A stretch of DNA of 64,000 nucleotides from LSUCC0057 sp048549915 (GCA_048549915.1 JBLYYE010000016.1:45479-109478); one strand, 5' to 3'. Counted from the stretch's first letter, positions 1-9,281 are shown. Program-made: numbers and translations. Notes: generated by a model from the letters alone, not told the origin.

Positions 1-764
1 CGCCAATTGGCAAAGGCCAGCGTGGCCTCATTGTGGCGCCGCCCAAAGCGGGCAAAACCATTATGATGCAGAACATCGCCCAATCGATCGTTCGCAACAG
101 CCCCGATTGCTACATTATTGTTTTGTTGATTGATGAACGACCCGAAGAGGTCACCGAGATGCAGCGCACTGTGCGCGGTGAAGTGATTGCCTCCACCTTT
201 GATGAACCGCCCACGCGCCACGTACAAGTGGCCGAAATGGTTATCGAGAAGGCCAAGCGCTTGGTTGAACACAAAAAAGATGTCGTCATCTTGTTGGATT
301 CAATCACCCGTTTGGCACGCGCCTATAATACCGTTGTGCCCTCATCAGGCAAGGTGCTGACCGGTGGTGTCGACGCTCATGCACTGGAAAAACCGAAGCG
401 TTTCTTTGGTGCTGCTCGCAATATCGAGCACGGCGGCAGTCTCTCAATCATCGCCACTGCGCTAATCGATACCGGCTCTAAAATGGATGAAGTCATCTAT
501 GAAGAGTTTAAAGGCACCGGCAACATGGAGCTGCACCTAGATCGCAAGATTGCTGAAAAACGTGTCTATCCAGCGATTAATGTGCGCCGCTCTGGCACCC
601 GCCGCGAGGACCTGCTGATGGATGAGGCAGAGTTGCAGAAGGTTTGGATACTGCGCAAACTGCTCCACGATATGGAAGACCTTCCCGCGACTGAGTTCCT
701 CGTTGAGAAACTCAAAGGGTTTAAAACCAACGATGCGTTTTTTGGGGCGATGCGCCGCAAATAA
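1..764 (+). CDS. rho: Transcription termination factor Rho (3' part)
   Basis: ATP-dependent RNA helicase that ends transcription at Rho-dependent sites. The window opens inside the gene; the reading frame starts at base 3 and encodes the last 253 residues, about 60% of the usual 420-residue protein. What is visible is the ATPase/translocase domain: the P-loop APPKAGKT (bases 36-59), the Walker B region LLDSITRLARA, the R-loop region around GTGNMEL, and the conserved C-terminal ELQKVWILRK and TNDAFFGAM. The N-terminal RNA-binding (OB-fold) domain lies upstream of the window. ubiD starts 9 bases after the stop. Identity is secure from near-continuous agreement with the family. Confidence 0.98.
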   Translation, partial: PIGKGQRGLIVAPPKAGKTIMMQNIAQSIVRNSPDCYIIVLLIDERPEEVTEMQRTVRGEVIASTFDEPPTRHVQVAEMVIEKAKRLVEHKKDVVILLDSITRLARAYNTVVPSSGKVLTGGVDAHALEKPKRFFGAARNIEHGGSLSIIATALIDTGSKMDEVIYEEFKGTGNMELHLDRKIAEKRVYPAINVRRSGTRREDLLMDEAELQKVWILRKLLHDMEDLPATEFLVEKLKGFKTNDAFFGAMRRK

Positions 765-773
765 GGGGTGAAA

Positions 774-2240
774 ATGAAGCTGCGAGATCTGCGCGACTTT
801 ATTCAACTGCTCGAGGAGCGCGGTGAACTTCTGCGTATTCACGAGCCCGTCGACCCCCATTTAGAGATGACAGAAATTAGTGATCGGGTGCTGCGCGCCG
901 GCGGTCCTGCGCTGCTCTTCGAAAACCCAGTCGGTCACACCACACCCGTTCTCACCAATTTGTTTGGGACCCCCGAGCGGGTCGCACTGGGTATGGGCCA
1001 AGAGTCGGTGACAGCCCTGCGCGAGGTCGGCAAGCTGCTGGCTTTCCTCAAAGAGCCAGAGCCGCCCAAAGGGCTGCGCGATCTGTGGGAGAAGCGTCAC
1101 GACTTTAAGCAAGTGCTCAACATGCCGGTCAAAGTCGCCGCCAAGCCGCCCTGCCAAGAGGTGGTGCTCGAAGGCGACGATGTCGATCTCGACAAACTAC
1201 CGATACAAACCTGCTGGCCCGGCGATGTCGGCCCACTGGTGACATGGCCGCTAGTGATTACCCGCGGACCGGATAAAGAGCGGCAAAATCTCGGCATCTA
1301 CCGGATGCAGAAAATCGCAAAAAACAAGCTGATTATGCGCTGGTTGGCGCACCGCGGTGGCGCCCTGGACTTTCGTGAATTTCAGCGCCGCAACCCTGGC
1401 CAACCTTACCCTGTCGCGGTCGCACTCGGCGCCGACCCAGCGACAATTTTGGGCGCCGTGACACCGGTACCCGATACACTCTCTGAATATGCTTTTGCCG
1501 GCTTGTTGCGCGGCGAAAAAACCGCTGTTGCCAACTGTTTGGGCAGCACGCTGCAGGTACCGGCCAGCGCCGAATACGTTTTAGAGGGACACTTGCTTCC
1601 GGGAGAGATGGCCGATGAAGGCCCGTTTGGTGACCACACCGGATACTACAATGAGGTAGAGAGCTTCCCAGTATTTACTGTCGAGCGCATCACCCACCGC
1701 CGCGACCCAATCTACCACAGCACCTACACAGGCCGGCCGCCGGACGAACCAGCAATTCTCGGCGTGGCCCTCAATGAAGTATTCGTGCCAATTCTGCAGA
1801 AGCAATTCCCCGAGATTGTCGATTTTTATCTGCCGCCCGAAGGGTGCTCGTACAGAATGGCGGTAGTGAGCATGAGCAAGCAGTACCCCGGCCATGCCAA
1901 GCGAGTAATGATGGGCGTCTGGTCTTTTTTGCGGCAGTTTATGTACACCAAATTTGTGGTGGTCACCGACGCCGATGTCGATGTGCGCAACTGGCAGGAT
2001 GTTATCTGGGCGATGACGACCCGCATGGACCCCGCGCGCGACACCACAATCATTGAGAACACCCCGATCGACTATTTAGACTTTGCCTCGCCCGTGGCCG
2101 GGCTCGGCTCAAAAATCGGTTTTGATGCCACCAATAAATTCGAGGGTGAAACCTGTCGCGAATGGGGTGAGCCGATCGCAATGAGCGACGAAGTAGTCAA
2201 GCGCGTCGATGCGCTGTGGGAAAAGCTCGGGCTTGAGTAA
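774..2240 (+). CDS. ubiD: UbiD, 4-hydroxy-3-polyprenylbenzoate decarboxylase
   Basis: Prenylated-FMN-dependent decarboxylase of ubiquinone synthesis; it needs cofactor made by UbiX, which is not in this window. 488 residues, close to the 497 of E. coli. The family motifs NLGIYRMQ (residues 172-179) and EGPFGDHTGYY (from about 282) carry the cofactor and metal site. I chose the ATG at 774 because AAGGGG lies 5 bases upstream. A GTG at 768 is also in frame but has no ribosome-binding site of its own. It follows rho closely and may be co-transcribed with it. ubiA and ubiC of the same pathway sit 29 kb away. Confidence 0.96.
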   Translation: MKLRDLRDFIQLLEERGELLRIHEPVDPHLEMTEISDRVLRAGGPALLFENPVGHTTPVLTNLFGTPERVALGMGQESVTALREVGKLLAFLKEPEPPKGLRDLWEKRHDFKQVLNMPVKVAAKPPCQEVVLEGDDVDLDKLPIQTCWPGDVGPLVTWPLVITRGPDKERQNLGIYRMQKIAKNKLIMRWLAHRGGALDFREFQRRNPGQPYPVAVALGADPATILGAVTPVPDTLSEYAFAGLLRGEKTAVANCLGSTLQVPASAEYVLEGHLLPGEMADEGPFGDHTGYYNEVESFPVFTVERITHRRDPIYHSTYTGRPPDEPAILGVALNEVFVPILQKQFPEIVDFYLPPEGCSYRMAVVSMSKQYPGHAKRVMMGVWSFLRQFMYTKFVVVTDADVDVRNWQDVIWAMTTRMDPARDTTIIENTPIDYLDFASPVAGLGSKIGFDATNKFEGETCREWGEPIAMSDEVVKRVDALWEKLGLE

Positions 2241-2242
2241 AA

Positions 2243-2261
2243 GGCGGCTTTTATAGCCGCC
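2243..2261 (-). terminator. Hairpin between convergent ubiD and folE
   Basis: GGCGGCT and AGCCGCC form a 7-bp stem around a 5-base loop between the converging stop codons. Read on the minus strand the stem is followed by TTTTACTC, so it best fits a terminator for folE. It may also slow plus-strand transcription from ubiD. Confidence 0.6.
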
Positions 2262-2270
2262 CTACTCTGT

Positions 2271-2825
2271 TTACGCCTTAATCAGCGACAAAAACTCACT
2301 GCGAGTAGCGAGATCATCGCGGAAACTGCCGAGCATGGCCGAAGTTTTCATCGATGAATTTTGCTTCTCCACACCGCGCATCATCATGCACAAGTGCTTG
2401 GCCTCTACGATGACGCCGACACCGGCGGCACCGGTCAGCCCTTCAACTGCCTGGGCGATCTGCACGGTGAGATCTTCTTGTATCTGCAAACGGCGAGCAA
2501 ACATATCGACGATACGCGCCACTTTGGACAGACCAATCACTTTGCCTTGGGGAATATAGGCGACATGGGCACGGCCAATAAACGGCAGCAGATGGTGCTC
2601 ACACATCGAGTAAAGCTCAATATCGCGCACCACGATCATCTCGCTGCTCTCAGAGGGGAACAGCGCATTGTTAACCACCTCTTCAACCGATTGCTGATAG
2701 CCGCGCGTGAGGTACTGGAACGCCTTGGCTGCGCGCAATGGAGTATCCAGTAAACCCGGGCGCTGGAGGTCGTCGACCTCACCTACGATTGAGCGATAGG
2801 CGGCTTCAAACTTTTCGACTGACAT
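2271..2825 (-). CDS. folE: GTP cyclohydrolase I
   Basis: Converts GTP to 7,8-dihydroneopterin triphosphate, the first step of tetrahydrofolate (and queuosine-related) synthesis. 184 residues, FolE1 type. The zinc ligands are visible as Cys75 and His78 in MCEHHLLPF and Cys146 in KHLCMMMRG. The ATG at 2825 is preceded by GGAG with 7-base spacing. Its 5' end is divergent from the symporter gene and it converges with ubiD, so it is probably a single-gene transcript. Confidence 0.97.
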   Translation of the reverse strand: MSVEKFEAAYRSIVGEVDDLQRPGLLDTPLRAAKAFQYLTRGYQQSVEEVVNNALFPSESSEMIVVRDIELYSMCEHHLLPFIGRAHVAYIPQGKVIGLSKVARIVDMFARRLQIQEDLTVQIAQAVEGLTGAAGVGVIVEAKHLCMMMRGVEKQNSSMKTSAMLGSFRDDLATRSEFLSLIKA

Positions 2826-2979
2826 GGTAACTCTCCGTTCTGGCTGCTCGGAATTAGCAGCTAAAGTTGGTCCGCCTAATTTTTACAGTGCGCAGGTGAC
2901 CGGTCTGCTGGCCATGATAACATTGCTGGGCTGGTTGGCGAGCCCAACCCACCCATTTTCTCTTTTTGGAGTCCACCGC

Positions 2980-4239
2980 GTGACGCTTTCAAATAAAATT
3001 CTTTTTGGCATGGTTGCAGGCGTACTACTCGGCTCTCTACTCAATGCGAGTTTTGGTAGTGAACTCACCCCCATGCTGGCTTGGGTGATAGATTCGGTGT
3101 TTGATCTGGTTGGCCAGGTATTTATCGCCTCGCTCAAATTACTGGTGGTGCCTTTGGTGTTTGTCTCTCTCGTCGTAGGCACCGCGACTATTAGCCCGGG
3201 CGTCAGCCTTGGAAAAATCGCTACTAAAACCATTGGTTTTTATCTAGTGACTACCGCACTGGCGATCACTGCCGCGGTCGTCTTTGCCAATATCACTGAT
3301 CCGGGTGTCGGGTTAGACCGCAGTTTTGAAGGCAGTTATTCAGCGCCTCTGCCGCCGACAATCAAAGAGGTCTTAATCGGTATTTTTCCGACCAATCCTA
3401 TCGCGGCGATGGCCGAGGGCAATATGCTGCAGATTATTGTTTTCGCCCTGCTGGTCGGTGTTGCGCTGGCCCAGGTCGGCGAGCCGGGTGTCGCAGCACT
3501 ACGGTTTTTCCAGAGCATCAACGACGTCAACATGCGCATGGTAACTATATTGATGCACTTGGCCCCTTGGGGAGTCTTTGCACTGTTGACCACGCTGTTT
3601 AGCGCCGAGGGTTTTGGTGCGATTATTGCGCTGGGCAAGTACTTTTTCACCGTTGTCGGCGTACTGTTATTCCACGGCGCTATCGTCTACCCACTACTGT
3701 TAATGGCTCTGACCCGGCTCAACCCAATAACTCTGTTTAAAAATGTCCGCCCCGCCGCACTGTTTGGCTTTAGTACCGCGTCATCAAACGCGACGCTGCC
3801 AATCACCTTGGGCGTGGTGGAGAACCGCCTAGGAGTCAATCCCTCTGTCGGCTCTTTCACAGTTCCGTTGGGCGCCACCATCAATATGGATGGCTCGGCC
3901 ATTCTACAAGGTGTCGCCACGGTATTTATCGCCCAGGCCTACGGTATCGATATTGGCTTGAGCGGTTACTTAGCGGTGATAGCCACTGCCACCCTAGCCT
4001 CGATTGGCACCGCCGGCGTACCCGGCGCAGCGCTGATTATGCTGTCGATGGTGTTGCAGCAGGTTGGCTTGCCCGTCGAAGGTATTGCTCTGATCATTGG
4101 TGTCGATCGCCTGCTCGATATGATCCGCACCGCGGTCAATATCACCGGCGATTGCGTTGTCTCGACCGCAGTCGCACACAGCGAGGGCCTGCTGGACCGC
4201 GATACCTATGCCGACATCAATGATCGCGACAATTATTAA
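2980..4239 (+). CDS. Dicarboxylate/amino acid:cation symporter (DAACS family)
   Basis: Inner-membrane secondary transporter of the GltP/DctA family, importing C4-dicarboxylates or acidic amino acids with sodium or protons. The family signature is clear: SSNATLP (re-entrant loop 1), NMDGSA, GTAGVPGAA (loop 2) and DRLLDMIRTAVNITGD near the C-terminus. I chose the GTG at 2980, which has TTGGAG 8 bases upstream and gives 419 residues, the usual size, starting directly with the first membrane helix. The frame is open for 52 more codons upstream, but that extension is unlike the family. The substrate cannot be fixed from sequence. Confidence 0.9.
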   Translation: MTLSNKILFGMVAGVLLGSLLNASFGSELTPMLAWVIDSVFDLVGQVFIASLKLLVVPLVFVSLVVGTATISPGVSLGKIATKTIGFYLVTTALAITAAVVFANITDPGVGLDRSFEGSYSAPLPPTIKEVLIGIFPTNPIAAMAEGNMLQIIVFALLVGVALAQVGEPGVAALRFFQSINDVNMRMVTILMHLAPWGVFALLTTLFSAEGFGAIIALGKYFFTVVGVLLFHGAIVYPLLLMALTRLNPITLFKNVRPAALFGFSTASSNATLPITLGVVENRLGVNPSVGSFTVPLGATINMDGSAILQGVATVFIAQAYGIDIGLSGYLAVIATATLASIGTAGVPGAALIMLSMVLQQVGLPVEGIALIIGVDRLLDMIRTAVNITGDCVVSTAVAHSEGLLDRDTYADINDRDNY

Positions 4240-4257
4240 CCGCTCAGCCACTGTTCG

Positions 4258-4290
4258 CTGTCATCTAAATCGCATCTTAAGCGTTATAAT
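4258..4290 (+). promoter_or_regulatory. Promoter of the RND operon, with a possible degenerate Pho box
   Basis: A perfect TATAAT lies at 4285-4290, 49 bases before the adaptor start. CTGTCAT (4258-4264), a 4-base spacer and ATCGCAT (4269-4275) form a Pho-box-like pair; the second half matches only 4 of 7 positions. The 9-base gap from its end to the -10 is close to known PhoB promoters such as phoA. No good -35 is visible, as expected for an activated promoter. The -10 is fairly convincing; the Pho reading is weak. Confidence 0.4.
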
Positions 4291-4339
4291 TTAGATCTTG
4301 CCGGTGTTCGATGCATCGGTACAAAACCAAGGAAGCCCA

Positions 4340-5518
4340 ATGGCTAAGACTCGCACTGCCCAGCGCCAACGCAATTTGATTGCTGTGATCACCCTGTTAA
4401 TTGGAATAGCTGCTGTCGTTGGCGTCGTTGTCCTCAAGCCCAAACCCACGCCTCAACCGCGGCCTCAGCCACCGGCGCCTGAAGTCACCGTTATTACAGC
4501 CTCGCCTGGGTCGGTTACCCTGACTATTGCCGCTCAAGGGACTGTCGAGCCAAAGGTCGCCGTCGATCTAGTAGCCCGAGTCTCTGGGCAAATTGTCTCA
4601 GTGGCACCAGAGTTTGCCGCCGGTGGATTCTTCAACGCAGGCCAAACCCTTTTGAGCATTGAACCGGCTGACTATCAATTTGTCGTCGCCCGCGCCCGCT
4701 CACAGCTGGCTAAAGCCAATGAGGCTCTCGCGGTTGAGCGCGGCCGAGCCCGCCAAGCCGAACGCGAATGGCGCGACTTGGGTGATGACGTCGCCAACTC
4801 TCTGTTCCTGCGCGAGCCGCAGCTTGCAGCCGCCCAGTCAGCGCAATTGGCGGCCCAAGCCGATCTAGATAAAGCGCTACTCGACTTAGAGCGCACCACG
4901 CTAGAGCTCCCTTTTAACGGCCGCGTAGAGCAGATAAACGTCAATGTCGGCCAATTTGTCACTGCCGGTAGTCGCCTTGGACGTCTGTACGCCCGCGACA
5001 GCGTAGAGATTCGCTTGCCATTGACTCTGCGCCAAGCTGAGCTGATTGCGCTTCCACAAGCCGAGCAACACAGCGCCTATCCGGCGGTGAGCATAACTCT
5101 GAGCGACCTGTTCAACGAGCGCCAATGGCAGGGACAACTGGTGCGCAGCGAAGCGGCCCTGGATAGACGCAGTCGCATGTTAGTAGCCATCGCCGAAGTG
5201 AATGGCGCAGCGGCATCGCAACTTCCTATAGGGGCTTTTGTCGAGGCACAAATCACTGGTAAGAGCGTTGAAAACGCTTTAGAACTGCCCCGCTCTGCGC
5301 TCTACCGAGGCGATCAAATTCTCCTCGTAGACAGTGACAACCGGATTCATTTCCATCAGATTCAAGTCATTCAAAACCGTCAGCAGACTGTTGTAGTTAG
5401 AGGGATTGAACCGGCGGCCAGGGTGGTCACCAGCAAGCTCTCGCTCGCTATCGAAGGTATGCAAGTCACTCCGCTAGAAAATGCCGCCCCGCTTGAGAAT
5501 GGAGCGCCGCTGAAGTGA
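4340..5518 (+). CDS. RND efflux periplasmic adaptor (membrane fusion protein)
   Basis: HlyD/AcrA-type adaptor that links an inner-membrane RND pump to an outer-membrane channel. 392 residues from the ATG at 4340, which has AAGGA 6 bases upstream (an in-frame start at 4298 lacks one). An N-terminal membrane anchor spans about residues 11-33 and is followed by a proline-rich linker. A lipoyl half-motif VSGQIVSVAPEFAAGG, an Ala/Gln/Arg-rich coiled coil (about 115-180) and a second lipoyl half FNGRVEQINVNVGQFV follow. Its stop overlaps the permease start (GTGA), so the two are translationally coupled. No TolC-type gene is adjacent. Confidence 0.9.
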   Translation: MAKTRTAQRQRNLIAVITLLIGIAAVVGVVVLKPKPTPQPRPQPPAPEVTVITASPGSVTLTIAAQGTVEPKVAVDLVARVSGQIVSVAPEFAAGGFFNAGQTLLSIEPADYQFVVARARSQLAKANEALAVERGRARQAEREWRDLGDDVANSLFLREPQLAAAQSAQLAAQADLDKALLDLERTTLELPFNGRVEQINVNVGQFVTAGSRLGRLYARDSVEIRLPLTLRQAELIALPQAEQHSAYPAVSITLSDLFNERQWQGQLVRSEAALDRRSRMLVAIAEVNGAAASQLPIGAFVEAQITGKSVENALELPRSALYRGDQILLVDSDNRIHFHQIQVIQNRQQTVVVRGIEPAARVVTSKLSLAIEGMQVTPLENAAPLENGAPLK

Positions 5519-8500
5519 AGCGCTCAATAAACTGGTTTATCGATAACCCGATAGCCGCCAATCTCTTGATGATTCTGATTGTTGTCGGCGGTTTTGTCGG
5601 TATTCGCGATATCGGCAAAGAAGTCTTCCCGACCGTACCTGTCAATTTTATTGAGGTGAGCATGCCTTATCCCGGGGCCGGCCCCCGCGAGGTCGAGGAA
5701 CAGATTGTCATCCGCATTGAGGAGGCGATCTACAATCTCGACGGTATTAAGCGAGTTAGCTCTAGCGCACGACAAAGCTCCGGTAGAGTCACCGTCGAGC
5801 TCGACACAGATGCAGAAATGAGCAAAATGCTCAACGACATCAAGGGCAAAATTGACGCAATTACCACCTTCCCGGTCGACGCCGAGCGGCCTATTGTGCG
5901 CGAACTGCTCGAGCGCAACGAAGTGATACGCGTCGCCATCGCTGGCGATGTTGATGAGTTGGTATTAAAGCACTACGGCGAGCGGGTACGCGATCAGCTC
6001 GCAGCGCTGCCGAGTATAGATACGGTTGATCTCTGGGGGGTGCCTGAGCGGCGCTTTTCTGTAGAGCTCTCCGAGGCGGCAATGCGCCGCTTTGGGCTCT
6101 CCTTTGATCAAGTGGTCAGCGCTATCCGGCGCAGCTCTCTCAACTTGCCGGCCGGCACCGTCCGCGCCGCAGCCGGGGATCTGCAGATCCAGACCCGCGG
6201 CCAAGCCTACTCTCCGGAAGAGTTCTATGAGATCCCTATCTATGCCTCAAACGATGGCACTGAGCTTAAGTTAGGCGACGTCGCCACCGTCTATGATACC
6301 TTCGCAGAGACCAGCCGGTTGACGCGTTTCAACGGTCAAAAAGCCATCTTTCTCGGCGTTTACGTCGGCAAACAACCCGACATTGTCGCCAGCACTGATG
6401 CTGTAAAGGCTTATATCGCCGATGCCGCCAGCGTCCTCCCTGACGGCTTAACTGCGGGTACCTGGCTGGATATGTCGGGCATGTACGAGGGCCGTTTGCA
6501 GCTGCTCTCTCGCAACGCCTTGGGCGGGCTAGTTTTAGTCTTTATCACTTTGATGTTATTTCTGCGCCCACTCTTGGCCATGTGGGTTTCAGCGGGCATT
6601 GCTATCGCCTATATGGGGGCACTTTGGTTGCTGCCCGGAGTCGGACTGACACTCAATATGCTCTCGATGTTTTCGTTCCTACTTATCTTGGGGATCATTG
6701 TCGACGACGCTATTGTTGTCGGCGAAAGCATCTACAGTTATCAGCAGCGCGGCTATAGCGGCATTGAGGCCGCACGCCTAGGCGCGCAAGCAGTAGCCAA
6801 ACCGGTCACCCTGGCCGTGCTCAGCACGATGATTGTCTTTGCTCCTATGCTGTTTCTGCCTGGGGTATGGCCCAAACTCATCTGGGCAATCCCTACGGTG
6901 ACTATTGTTGCGCTAACTTTCTCGCTGATTGAATCGTTTTATATCCTCCCTTCGCATCTTGCGCATATGCGCCCCGAGCGCACGCCAACTGGCGGTTGGT
7001 TGTTACGTCTGCACAATCTGCGTATGCGCTGCGTCAACGGCTTAACAGCGTTTGGCCGCGACCGCTACATGCCTTTTCTCAATTTGGCACTCAAGTGGCG
7101 CGCATTAACGCTGGTGCTGTTTACCCTGGGCCTGCTGCTCTCCCTCTCTCTAGTGGGCGCTGGCTATATCAAAAAGAGCTTCCTGCCCAATGTCGCCTCT
7201 GATTTTATTTTTATGCGCATCAATATGCCCTCAGGCCATCCGAGCGAGGCCAAAGAGGAGATCACTCTGCGCGCCGAACGAGCCGTAGCTAAACTACTCA
7301 ATGATCCCGAGATCAGCGCCAAAATCGATAGCGAAAAATTGGTTAAGAACCAGCTTAGTTTCATGTTTGGCGACAATATTCGCCTGGCGCTAGAACTACA
7401 ACCCGATGTCAGCGGCAAAGTCTCCAGCGCCTTAATCGGTGAGCGCTGGCAGCACTATATCGGTGAAATTCCCGAGGCGCGCAGCTTCACAGTCGATGCC
7501 AGTATCACCCGCAATGTGCCATCGGCGTCAGTGTTGTTGACCTCTAACGATCTCGATCAACTCAGTGCTGCGGCTAAATTTGTCAAAGAGCGCGCTGCCC
7601 TGCTACCGGGAGCCCGCAATATCCGCGATGACATTCACTCGGGACGACACGATTTAGATATCAGTTTGCGCCCGCACGCCAGTCTGCTCGGTGTAGGTCT
7701 CAGCGATATCGCGCGCCAGGTGCGCTCGGCTTTTTACGGCGCCGAAGCACAGCGGATACCGCTCGGACGCGATGATATTCGCGTCATGGTCCACTACCCA
7801 CAAGACGATCGCCGTCGTGTTGATAGCCTCGATGATCTGCGCATTCGCCTCAATGACGGCACACAAGTACCCTTTTATACGGTTGCTGAAACTGACTATG
7901 TTCCCGGCTACTCTAGAATTAACCGCCAAGATCGTCAGCGCAGCGTCAAGGTGAGCGTCAGTGCGACCAAAGGCGAAATGACACTCGGCGAGATATCACA
8001 ACAACTCTACGGCACGATCGCCGATGAGCTGCACAGCCAATTCCCTGCGGTGCGTGTCGTCAAAGATGGCGATCAGCGCGAAGAGGATGAACTGAGCGCT
8101 GCGGTGATCAAGTTCCTTATGTTGTCGCTCGGCTTGATGTACTTGATTATGGCGGTTGAGTTTCGCTCCTACCTAAAGCCTTTTGGAATTCTCGTGGCAG
8201 TGCCGTTTGGTATTATGGGGGCACTGTTTGGCCACCTCCTGCTCGGCCTAGAGGTCAGTTTCATGTCCTTTATCGGGGTGCTTGCAGCATCAGGCGTGGT
8301 GGTCAACGACAACTTAGTCCTGCTCGATCGCGTCTGTGCATTGCGCCACGAAAAAGTGGGTCTCAAGGCCGCCCTGATTCAGGGCGCTGGCGATCGTTTT
8401 CGCCCTATCTTACTCACCTCTATTACCACCTTCGCCGGGCTGGCACCGATTATGGCGGAGACCAGTATGCAGGCGCGCTTCCTAATACCCATGGTGGTCT

Positions 8501-8625
8501 CACTCGCTTTTGGTGTGTTATTTGCGACACTGGTCACACTGATATTGGTGCCGTGTCTTTACTATGTGGGGGCGCGAACGGTAGAGCGACTGCGCCCAGG
8601 CACGGTGTATGGAGTCAATCAGTAA
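5515..8625 (+). CDS. RND efflux permease (AcrB/MdtB superfamily)
   Basis: Proton-driven inner-membrane pump of 1036 residues, the full length expected for the two-fold repeated RND fold with twelve membrane helices and two large periplasmic loops. The helix-4 proton relay pair is Asp397-Asp398 (GIIVDDAIVVGE). The corresponding second-half helix reads AASGVVVNDNLVLLDR, with Asn where AcrB has its essential Lys region, as in several COG0841 branches. The GTG start overlaps the adaptor stop by 4 bases. Substrates (drugs, bile salts, lipids) cannot be inferred. The following genes are separated by their own promoter region. Confidence 0.93.
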   Translation: MKRSINWFIDNPIAANLLMILIVVGGFVGIRDIGKEVFPTVPVNFIEVSMPYPGAGPREVEEQIVIRIEEAIYNLDGIKRVSSSARQSSGRVTVELDTDAEMSKMLNDIKGKIDAITTFPVDAERPIVRELLERNEVIRVAIAGDVDELVLKHYGERVRDQLAALPSIDTVDLWGVPERRFSVELSEAAMRRFGLSFDQVVSAIRRSSLNLPAGTVRAAAGDLQIQTRGQAYSPEEFYEIPIYASNDGTELKLGDVATVYDTFAETSRLTRFNGQKAIFLGVYVGKQPDIVASTDAVKAYIADAASVLPDGLTAGTWLDMSGMYEGRLQLLSRNALGGLVLVFITLMLFLRPLLAMWVSAGIAIAYMGALWLLPGVGLTLNMLSMFSFLLILGIIVDDAIVVGESIYSYQQRGYSGIEAARLGAQAVAKPVTLAVLSTMIVFAPMLFLPGVWPKLIWAIPTVTIVALTFSLIESFYILPSHLAHMRPERTPTGGWLLRLHNLRMRCVNGLTAFGRDRYMPFLNLALKWRALTLVLFTLGLLLSLSLVGAGYIKKSFLPNVASDFIFMRINMPSGHPSEAKEEITLRAERAVAKLLNDPEISAKIDSEKLVKNQLSFMFGDNIRLALELQPDVSGKVSSALIGERWQHYIGEIPEARSFTVDASITRNVPSASVLLTSNDLDQLSAAAKFVKERAALLPGARNIRDDIHSGRHDLDISLRPHASLLGVGLSDIARQVRSAFYGAEAQRIPLGRDDIRVMVHYPQDDRRRVDSLDDLRIRLNDGTQVPFYTVAETDYVPGYSRINRQDRQRSVKVSVSATKGEMTLGEISQQLYGTIADELHSQFPAVRVVKDGDQREEDELSAAVIKFLMLSLGLMYLIMAVEFRSYLKPFGILVAVPFGIMGALFGHLLLGLEVSFMSFIGVLAASGVVVNDNLVLLDRVCALRHEKVGLKAALIQGAGDRFRPILLTSITTFAGLAPIMAETSMQARFLIPMVVSLAFGVLFATLVTLILVPCLYYVGARTVERLRPGTVYGVNQ

Positions 8626-8640
8626 ATCGGATTAGTTGCG

Positions 8641-8658
8641 CTGTCATAAAAGTGCCAT
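8641..8658 (+). promoter_or_regulatory. Pho-box-like PhoB operator
   Basis: CTGTCAT, AAAA, GTGCCAT: two 7-base direct half-sites 11 bases apart. The first is a perfect match to the PhoB half-site and the second matches 5 of 7. The spacer is all A, as in the consensus. It lies 45 bases before the PAP2 gene. Weak -10 candidates are TATTTG (8667-8672) and TATCTA (8680-8685). The genes that follow are phosphatase, glycosyltransferase and PlcP-like, which are plausible phosphate-starvation functions, so context supports the site. Confidence 0.6.
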
Positions 8659-8684
8659 CATTTTTCTATTTGAGTGACATATCT

Positions 8685-8702
8685 ACCGCCTAACGTGGCG
8701 GT
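8685..8702 (+). repeat. Inverted repeat abutting the PAP2 start codon
   Basis: ACCGCC, 6-base loop, GGCGGT: a perfect 6-bp stem ending on the base just before the ATG at 8703. It occupies the place where a Shine-Dalgarno would be, and no other ribosome-binding site is visible. It may limit translation in the mRNA or be a protein-binding operator. Confidence 0.5.
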
Positions 8703-9254
8703 ATGAATATCAATCCTGACAATGTACTGCTGTTGCGCAAAATCCAACAGCTCGATATTTCACTGTTCAGCTGGGTACTGGCTCGACCGCAGTTCGATAT
8801 TTGGCTGGCACTGGCAAAACCGCTATCGCGCAGCGCTGATGGTTTTCTTTATCCCTTGGTCGCTTTGCTACTTTACTGGCAGGGCTGGTCTGCCATTGCC
8901 GCAGCGATGGCAGTGGCTTTTGCAGTTGAACGGCCTCTTTACTGGCTGCTCAAAAATAGCTTTAAACGCTTTCGTCCACCGGAAACTCTGCCTGGCGTTG
9001 TCAGTGCAGTGGTTCCCTCTGACCGTTTTAGCCTGCCCTCTGGGCACACTTCTGGAGCGTTCCTAACCGCCACTATAATCAGCGCGGCTTTCCCCGCGCT
9101 CAGCTTACCTTGTTACCTTTGGGCGGTAGGGATCGGCTGGAGCCGTATCTGCTTGGGCGTCCACTTCCCCACCGATACCGCCGTTGGCGCTCTACTGGGT
9201 ATCACCTGCGCACAGTGGGCCTTAGGTCAGTTCATCAGCACACCCCTTTTTTAA
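8703..9254 (+). CDS. PAP2-family membrane phosphatase
   Basis: Type 2 phosphatidic-acid phosphatase/PgpB-like integral membrane enzyme of 183 residues. The three catalytic blocks are present: KNSFKRFRPP (KX6RP), SLPSGHTSG (PSGH) and SRICLGVHFPTD (SRX5HX3D). These act on lipid phosphates or pyrophosphates at the periplasmic face; the exact substrate (phosphatidate, PGP or undecaprenyl pyrophosphate) is open. First gene of a three-gene set with a glycosyltransferase and a PlcP-like enzyme, where making diacylglycerol from phosphatidate would make sense. The ATG has no Shine-Dalgarno and directly follows a hairpin. Confidence 0.88.
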   Translation: MNINPDNVLLLRKIQQLDISLFSWVLARPQFDIWLALAKPLSRSADGFLYPLVALLLYWQGWSAIAAAMAVAFAVERPLYWLLKNSFKRFRPPETLPGVVSAVVPSDRFSLPSGHTSGAFLTATIISAAFPALSLPCYLWAVGIGWSRICLGVHFPTDTAVGALLGITCAQWALGQFISTPLF

Positions 9255-9281
9255 CCTTTCAAGTAAGCTAGGAGAGCGATT

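Noticed and set aside
2824..2979. Open extension of the symporter frame upstream to 2824
   Set aside because: It adds 52 residues unlike the family, overlaps the folE start, and the GTG at 2980 has a good Shine-Dalgarno.
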